DNA of 6,560 nucleotides from CAYGDT01 sp964348745 (GTDB lineage: Bacteria; Patescibacteriota; Gracilibacteria; Peribacterales; Peribacteraceae): contig CAYGDT010000071.1 in assembly GCA_964348745.1 (NCBI GenBank), positions 1 to 6,560 of the forward strand, read 5' to 3'. The notes under the pieces are model-generated. The model ran no database searches. It was not told the DNA's origin and was given only the letters and a program-made list of their open reading frames with translations. A program made the translations under genes and the position numbers. Shown here one piece after another: positions 5,432 to 6,560 of the stretch. Numbering within the stretch: the first letter of the stretch is position 1; each line of letters opens with the position of its first letter.

Positions 5432-5731
5432 ATGGTATTTATCGCACGCCAAGAACCGTTTGTCTGTGAACACTGCGGATTGCATGTGGAAGAACTTACT
5501 GGAGGATCGTACAGAAACCACTGTCCCAAGTGCCTGTATTCCAAACATGTCGATCGTGATGGCCCCGGTGACCGTCTGAGCGAGTGCGAAGGACTTATGA
5601 AACCCATTGATCTTGATCACCGCTCAAATAAGGGCTGGATGATCGTCCACCGCTGTGAGAAGTGCGGGAAGCTGATCCCAAATACGGCAGCTTGCGATGA
5701 TGACCTCACCGTGGTATCGCGTGAAAGTTGA
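5432..5731 (+). CDS. RNHCP domain zinc-ribbon protein
   Basis: The 99-residue protein carries the signature of the RNHCP family: FVCEHCG (10-16), YRNHCPKCLYSKHVD (27-41) containing the name-giving RNHCP, PGDR (45-48), CEGLMKP (52-58), and HRCEKCG (73-79). Cys12/15, Cys31/34 and Cys75/78 form CxxC pairs able to bind zinc, with Cys52 and Cys88 as additional cysteines. It is close to full length for this single-domain family. The family has no settled function; the zinc ribbons suggest nucleic acid or protein binding in the cytoplasm. The ATG at 5432 has no clear Shine-Dalgarno. It is transcribed alone, divergent from the 85-residue gene. Confidence 0.93.
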   Translation: MVFIARQEPFVCEHCGLHVEELTGGSYRNHCPKCLYSKHVDRDGPGDRLSECEGLMKPIDLDHRSNKGWMIVHRCEKCGKLIPNTAACDDDLTVVSRES

Positions 5732-5796
5732 AATAAAATTGTGTTCAGGTTTTGTGTTTTATGCAAGGGCTGTTTGCGTATACGAACTTGATTTAT

Positions 5797-5898
5797 ATGT
5801 TCAGAAAAAGCTACGATTCGTTCCACCTATCCGATTCCTGCCCCATGCGTTTCCTCATCATCGCATCCATCATCGGTATCCTGTTTATTTCATTCTAA
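5797..5898 (+). CDS. Possible short membrane peptide (33 residues, or 17 from ATG 5845)
   Basis: This frame ends in a strongly hydrophobic stretch, MRFLIIASIIGILFISF, before TAA at 5896-5898. Starts are possible at 5761, 5797 and 5845, none with a clear Shine-Dalgarno. It is either a single-pass microprotein, a signal peptide left from a truncated gene, or chance. It fills most of the gap between the RNHCP gene and the convergent 146-residue gene, which it overlaps by 4 bp. Confidence 0.2.
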   Translation: MFRKSYDSFHLSDSCPMRFLIIASIIGILFISF

Positions 5899-6335
5899 AT
5901 GGACGCACGTAACTGCGTGACATACGTCTGCGTCAGTGAAAGGTTTACAGGAATCTTTTCGGCGACGTTTCCCTCAGGACAAACAACCAGCTGATCGTTT
6001 GTATGGTTCATAGGACTATCAACTGCAATAGTGAATTTTCCATGTTCAATTGCTGTTTTCATATCCGATGAAAGATCGAAATTCTCCAGCACTGCTTCGA
6101 CCCCCTGCTCCGCGATATCGCGTTCTATCTGTTTCTTCAGTGCCTGCTTCAGAGCAGGTTCGCTGTCCATCCCGAATTTCAGCTGCGCCATCCGTTCATT
6201 CCAGATCATTTCTTGCGCCAGGTCCTCCGGACCTTTCACCTTCTCACGCAGTTTCTCATACGCAGCGGCGCTCATTTTATACTTCTCGCGAATGCGTTCT
6301 CGCTCATGTGCCGGGAGGTGGTCTAGCCAAGACAT
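5895..6335 (-). CDS. Hypothetical protein, 146 residues, helical N-terminal half
   Basis: No known family is recognised. Residues 1-85 are charged and helical (HERERIREKYK, YEKLREKVKG, ALKKQIERDIAEQG), suggesting a coiled or bundled domain. Residues 86-146 turn to beta-like sequence (KFTIAVDSPMNHTNDQLVVC, then NVAEKIPVNLSLTQTYVTQL). There is no signal peptide or membrane segment. The ATG at 6333-6335 has no Shine-Dalgarno; an extended -10 element lies 46 bp upstream. It lies downstream of nrdJ on the same strand, 105 bp away, separated by an inverted period-7 repeat. Length, codon use and lack of stops over 441 bp support a real gene. Confidence 0.8.
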   Translation of the reverse strand: MSWLDHLPAHERERIREKYKMSAAAYEKLREKVKGPEDLAQEMIWNERMAQLKFGMDSEPALKQALKKQIERDIAEQGVEAVLENFDLSSDMKTAIEHGKFTIAVDSPMNHTNDQLVVCPEGNVAEKIPVNLSLTQTYVTQLRASI

Positions 6336-6341
6336 ACACGC

Positions 6342-6438
6342 GTATTAAGTATTAAGTATTATGTATTACGTTTTGTTGGAAATCATAGCATGTTCGTTTC
6401 CCATAATACTTAATACTTAATTCGTAATACTTAATACT
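6342..6438. repeat. Opposed period-7 repeat blocks (GTATTA x4 / TAATAC x4) forming a 20-bp inverted repeat
   Basis: GTATTA recurs every 7 bp at 6342, 6349, 6356 and 6363. Its complement TAATAC occurs at 6404, 6411, 6425 and 6432, also in 7-bp steps with one degenerate unit at 6418-6424. 6344-6363 and 6402-6421 are perfect 20-bp inverted repeats with a 38-bp loop. The region lies between the nrdJ stop and the 146-residue gene. It could be a transcript hairpin, a protein-binding array or a dispersed repeat. Confidence 0.9.
6382..6390 (-). promoter_or_regulatory. Candidate extended -10 promoter in the loop of the repeat
   Basis: On the minus strand TGCTATGAT matches an extended -10 (TGnTATAAT) with one mismatch. 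It points to the 146-residue gene, whose start is 46 bp downstream. No -35 hexamer is seen at 17 bp, where repeat sequence lies. Transcripts would begin inside the loop and contain only one repeat arm. Confidence 0.3.
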
Positions 6439-6440
6439 CG

Positions 6441-6560
6441 TCAACCGCACCCCGACGTCGCTCCGCAATCGACACAGAGTTCACACGAGCCGTTGCGCTT
6501 CATCTTGGTACTACCGCACTCGCTGCAGATACTCCCCGTGTAACCCTGTTGCTTGGCCTT
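6441..6560 (-). CDS. nrdJ: Adenosylcobalamin-dependent (class II) ribonucleotide reductase, C-terminal 39 residues
   Basis: The visible tail reads KAKQQGYTGSICSECGSTKM, then KRNGSCELCVDCGATSGCG and TGA. This is the Cys-rich C-terminus typical of vitamin B12-dependent ribonucleoside-diphosphate reductases: CxxCG, Met, NGSCxxCxxCG and a final GCG. In this family the tail carries zinc-ribbon cysteines and likely helps re-reduce the active-site disulphide. The rest of the gene, with the catalytic glycyl/thiyl barrel, lies beyond the window, so only the family of the tail is certain. Class II enzymes reduce ribonucleotides with cobalamin, with or without oxygen. The stop lies 2 bp beyond the last repeat unit (6438). 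Confidence 0.88.
   Translation of the reverse strand, partial: KAKQQGYTGSICSECGSTKMKRNGSCELCVDCGATSGCG

Noticed and set aside
5393..5620. Minus-strand 75-codon frame opposite the RNHCP gene
   Set aside because: The plus strand carries the full RNHCP motif set; the antisense frame has no recognisable features.
6031..6355. Two plus-strand frames opposite the 146-residue gene
   Set aside because: Both are Ser/Cys/Arg-rich shadows, and one runs into the repeat array; the minus-strand frame has normal protein composition.

Overview
The window looks like chromosomal DNA of a Patescibacteria (Candidate Phyla Radiation) bacterium, perhaps near the Peregrinibacteria/Peribacteria. This rests on the gene mix: an orphan VirD4/TraG-like ATPase, a secreted sortase carrying SLH domains, an RNHCP zinc-ribbon protein, a B12-dependent ribonucleotide reductase, short gene distances and many weak or absent Shine-Dalgarno sites. 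TGA ends ychF, the RNHCP gene and nrdJ, so the UGA=Gly code of Gracilibacteria/Absconditabacteria does not apply. The taxon is inferred from style and was not tested by a search.

Layout. Positions 1-1202 (+) hold the C-terminal part of a VirD4/TraG-like ATPase, cut by the window edge inside Walker A. It converges on an S51-family peptidase/GATase1-like gene (1213-1974, -). Upstream of that is a secreted sortase with three SLH domains (2043-3461, -), whose N-terminus has an 11-residue repeat encoded by 33-bp DNA repeats. A 197-bp divergent region then leads to the translation-associated GTPase ychF (3659-4753, +). Positions 5129-5386 (-) encode an 85-residue protein of unknown function, 5432-5731 (+) an RNHCP protein, 5895-6335 (-) a 146-residue unknown protein, and 6441-6560 (-) the zinc-binding tail of a class II ribonucleotide reductase.

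The most notable signal surrounds ychF. The intact gene is bracketed by relics of a second ychF. A start-codon relic at 3574-3595 encodes the same MALQIGI and differs from the intact copy only at synonymous third positions. A stop-end relic at 5082-5132 encodes the same C-terminus, 43 of 51 bases identical, with a 26-bp perfect direct repeat. A GC-rich hairpin abuts the 5' relic, and about 330 bp with a broken-looking reading frame separates the intact gene from the 3' relic. The simplest reading is that a foreign or diverged ychF cassette was inserted into, or replaced, a resident ychF and left its two ends outside. An assembly chimera of strain variants must be excluded first.

A second signal is a period-7 repeat array (TAATACT/GTATTA) in two opposed blocks between nrdJ and the 146-residue gene, with a candidate extended -10 promoter in the loop. 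The genes do not form one pathway: they cover DNA or protein transfer, envelope processing, translation and nucleotide reduction.
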